From Nocardioides mangrovi (GTDB taxonomy: Bacteria > Actinomycetota > Actinomycetes > Propionibacteriales > Nocardioidaceae): a stretch of 64,000 nucleotides of DNA. Under the pieces are notes generated by a model. It did no database searches. It was not told where the DNA came from and saw only the letters and a program-made list of their open reading frames with translations. Made by a program: the position numbers and the translations under genes. Location of the stretch: positions 248,001-312,000 of the forward strand of contig NZ_JAIQZJ010000007.1 in the NCBI RefSeq assembly GCF_020073815.1, given 5' to 3'. This document shows positions 62,295 through 64,000 of the stretch, one piece after another (positions within the stretch are counted from its first letter, which is position 1; every line of letters starts with the position of its first letter).

Positions 62295-62885
62295 ATGTGG
62301 ACCCCCGTGATTCGACGTGGCGTGGGTGCGGCGCTGGTCGGCGTCCTGGCGCTCGGCGGTGCCGGCTGCACGTCCCTGCAGGGCTCGGGCGACAAGGGAT
62401 ACGTGAGCGGTGACGGCTCGCTGACGCTGGTCGCGCGACCCGAGCGGGCCGACCCGATCGTGCTCAGCGGGGAGGACCTCGACGGCAAGGAGCTCGACCT
62501 CGCCGACTTCCGCGGCAAGCCCGTGGTGGTCCCGGTCTGGGGCTCGTGGTGCGGCCCGTGCAACGGCGAGGCGCCCGACCTGGTCGCGGCCGCGAAGGAG
62601 CTGGGCGACGAGGCCACCTTCGTCGGCATCAACGTGCGCGACGGGTCCGCCGCCCAGGCGCGCAGCTTCGTGAAGTCGTACGACGTCCCCTACCGGTCCT
62701 TCTACTCGCCCGACAGCAAGGCGCTGCTCGCCTTCACCGGCACCCTGACCACGACCTCGACCCCGGCGACCGTCGTCCTCGACGCCGACGGCCGGGTCGC
62801 CGCGAGCGTGCTCGGCACGATCCCCTCGACCCAGACCCTGGTCGACGTCGTCCGCGACGTCGAGAAGGAGTCGGCGGATGGGTGA
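62295..62885 (+). CDS. TlpA-like thioredoxin-fold lipoprotein
   Basis: A 196-residue membrane-anchored thiol reductase facing outside, likely reducing apocytochrome c or keeping its ligating Cys thiols ready. The signal ends in the lipobox ALGGAGC with Cys at about residue 25. The thioredoxin domain has VVPVWGSWCGPCNGEAP with the CGPC pair (about 89-92), GINVRDGS and the cis-Pro in TTTSTPATVVL. It overlaps ccdA by eight bases; CcdA supplies it with electrons from the cytoplasm. Confidence 0.93.
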   Translation: MWTPVIRRGVGAALVGVLALGGAGCTSLQGSGDKGYVSGDGSLTLVARPERADPIVLSGEDLDGKELDLADFRGKPVVVPVWGSWCGPCNGEAPDLVAAAKELGDEATFVGINVRDGSAAQARSFVKSYDVPYRSFYSPDSKALLAFTGTLTTTSTPATVVLDADGRVAASVLGTIPSTQTLVDVVRDVEKESADG

Positions 62886-63639
62886 CTGGTTCAAGGAGAC
62901 CGCCCTGTCGGGCTCCCTGGTCCTGGCGATACCGGTGGCGGTGATCGCGGGCCTGGTCTCCTTCTTCTCCCCGTGCGTGCTGCCGCTGCTGCCCGGCTAC
63001 CTCTCCTACGCCACCGGCATCTCCGGCGCCGACCTCGCCGAGGGCCGGCTCTCGGGCAAGCGGAGCCGGATGCTGCTCGGCTCGGTCCTCTTCGTGCTCG
63101 GCTTCGCGGTCGTCTTCGTCATCATCGGCAGCCTCAGCGGCGCCGTCGGCGCCTGGCTGATCGAGTGGCAGCGCCAGCTCGCGATCGTGCTCGGTATCGT
63201 CACCATCGTGCTGGGCCTGGCCTTCGCCGGCTGGCTGCCCTTCCTCCAGCGCGACTGGCGGATCCACCAGGTGCCCGCCGTCGGCCTCGCGGCCGCGCCG
63301 GTCCTCGGCTTCCTCTTCGGGGTCGGCTGGACGCCCTGCCTCGGGCCCACCCTCGCCGCGATCACCACCCTGTCGCTCAACGAGGGCACCGCCGCCCGCG
63401 GCGCCTTCCTGGCCGCGCTCTACGCCGCCGGTCTCGGCATCCCCTTCATCCTCGCCGGCGTCGCCTACGAGCGGCTGCTCGGCGCCTTCGCGTTCGTCCG
63501 CCGCCACCAGGTCGCGGTGATGCGGATCGGTGGCCTGATGCTGGTCGGCGTGGGAGTCCTGCTGCTCACGGGCTGGTGGGCCGAGGCGGTCACCTGGCTC
63601 CAGGTGCGCCTCGTCAACGGATCCGAGGTGTCCGTATGA
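62878..63639 (+). CDS. ccdA: Cytochrome c biogenesis protein CcdA
   Basis: CcdA passes reducing power from cytoplasmic thioredoxin across the membrane to TlpA-like proteins. The 253-residue protein has six membrane segments and the two redox Cys: FFSPCVLPLLPGYLSYATG (about residue 33) and VGWTPCLGPTLAAI (about 159). Length is typical of the short CcdA form. ATG 62878 is within the TlpA gene end, and the stop overlaps resB by ATGA. The order TlpA-CcdA-ResB is the System II cytochrome c maturation cluster. Confidence 0.95.
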   Translation: MGDWFKETALSGSLVLAIPVAVIAGLVSFFSPCVLPLLPGYLSYATGISGADLAEGRLSGKRSRMLLGSVLFVLGFAVVFVIIGSLSGAVGAWLIEWQRQLAIVLGIVTIVLGLAFAGWLPFLQRDWRIHQVPAVGLAAAPVLGFLFGVGWTPCLGPTLAAITTLSLNEGTAARGAFLAALYAAGLGIPFILAGVAYERLLGAFAFVRRHQVAVMRIGGLMLVGVGVLLLTGWWAEAVTWLQVRLVNGSEVSV

Positions 63640-64000
63640 CCACCCCACCGGACCACTCGCTTCGCTCGCGCTCCGGCGGGGACCCCGGGGGAACGGCCCT
63701 CAGCACCCGCCCGCCCGAGGACGACCGACGGCCCGGCGAGCTCACCCTCCGCGAGCTGCTCCGCTGGGTGTGGCGCCAGCTCACCTCGATGCGCACGGCC
63801 CTGATCCTGCTGCTGCTGCTCGCGCTCGCGGCGATCCCGGGCTCGGTCATCCCGCAGGAGGGCGTCGACGCCCTCAAGACCTCCAACTGGCAGACCGCGC
63901 ACCCGAAGCTGACCCCGATCTACGACAAGCTCGGCCTCTTCTCGGTCTACGACTCGGTGTGGTTCTCGGCGATCTACATCCTGCTGATGATCTCGCTGGT
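63636..64000 (+). CDS. resB: Cytochrome c biogenesis protein ResB, 5' part
   Basis: ResB (Ccs1) forms the haem-handling complex of System II with CcsA. The first 121 codons are in the window. The N-terminus is a 45-residue polar Pro/Gly/Arg-rich tail with an imperfect repeat (SLRSRSGGDPGGTALST), longer than usual. Then RWVWRQLTSMRTALILLLLLALAAIPGSVIPQ starts the first membrane helix, and DKLGLFSVYDSVWFSAIYILLMISL the second. The gene runs off the right edge; CcsA would be expected next. It overlaps ccdA by ATGA. Confidence 0.9.
   Translation, partial: MTTPPDHSLRSRSGGDPGGTALSTRPPEDDRRPGELTLRELLRWVWRQLTSMRTALILLLLLALAAIPGSVIPQEGVDALKTSNWQTAHPKLTPIYDKLGLFSVYDSVWFSAIYILLMISL

Noticed and set aside
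55417..62632. Very long open reading frames antisense to the hem genes and hemL, up to about 1100 codons
   Set aside because: They mirror the GC-rich third positions of the real genes, have no family motifs and overlap clearly identified enzymes. They are composition artefacts; the same holds for other long antisense frames in the window.
63660..63760. Repeat element inserted at the start of resB
   Set aside because: The N-terminal tail is low-complexity and shows CTTCGCTCGCG-like sequence, but without a second copy or clear inverted repeats I cannot support an insertion.

Overview
This window comes from a very GC-rich actinobacterium. Gene content and gene order point to the Propionibacteriales, most likely a Nocardioides-like organism. 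That is an inference from Lsr2, ClpC, Rex-hemACDB, bS22, a BldN/RsbN-type sigma/anti-sigma pair and typical actinobacterial neighbourhoods; no rRNA gene is present to settle it. Codons end almost always in G or C. Genes are packed tightly with many ATGA, GTGA or TGATG overlaps, and no stretch over 300 bases lacks a gene. I saw no tRNA, rRNA, CRISPR array or intact insertion sequence.

Region 1 (1-28.6 kb) matches the conserved folate-pantothenate-lsr2-clpC-mutY-disA-radA neighbourhood known from mycobacteria. It holds folB (partial), folK, a DUF3180 membrane protein, a coiled-coil membrane protein, then (after an insertion) a DUF2520 reductase-like gene, panC, panD, nadB, nadC, coaX, lsr2, clpC, mutY, disA and radA. 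Two blocks interrupt it. At 2-11.8 kb sit a GNAT protein, an OpuC-type osmolyte ABC transporter and a mirror-symmetric cluster of two glycosyltransferases and three sulfotransferases. At 23.8-27.2 kb a TetR-agmatine deiminase-amidase-DDAH cassette separates disA from radA.

Region 2 (28.6-32.1 kb) is a small mixed junction: a LacI regulator, a SAM methyltransferase, a VOC protein and a cysteine-rich protein.

Region 3 (32.1-64 kb) matches a second conserved block: ppx/gppA, sugar-phosphate isomerase, proC, an excisionase-type HTH protein, bS22, a galE-like epimerase, a PlsC-type acyltransferase, a SerB-like HAD hydrolase, a glutaredoxin, rex-hemA-hemC-hemD/cobA-hemB, hemL, a phosphoglycerate-mutase-like protein, and the cytochrome c maturation genes (TlpA-like, CcdA, ResB). 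Within it lie an ABC exporter, proline dehydrogenase, a TetR-controlled membrane/DCC operon, a tryptophanyl-tRNA synthetase under apparent leader-peptide attenuation, a histone-deacetylase-like AcuC, the BldN/RsbN-like pair, and two tandem chemoreceptors.

The most striking sequence-level observations are: (i) trpS preceded by a 10-residue leader peptide with tandem Trp codons and competing hairpins, with a 45-50 residue extra segment inside the synthetase made of short inverted repeats; (ii) two copies of a dispersed intergenic element whose 32-bp perfect palindrome differs by a compensatory base-pair change; (iii) a TetR operon whose promoter is bracketed by two TTGAAC palindromes; (iv) a Rex-type operator on the rex-hem promoter; (v) recurrent TANNNT boxes 6-7 bases before start codons, suggesting leaderless transcripts; (vi) an anomalous second half of coaX.
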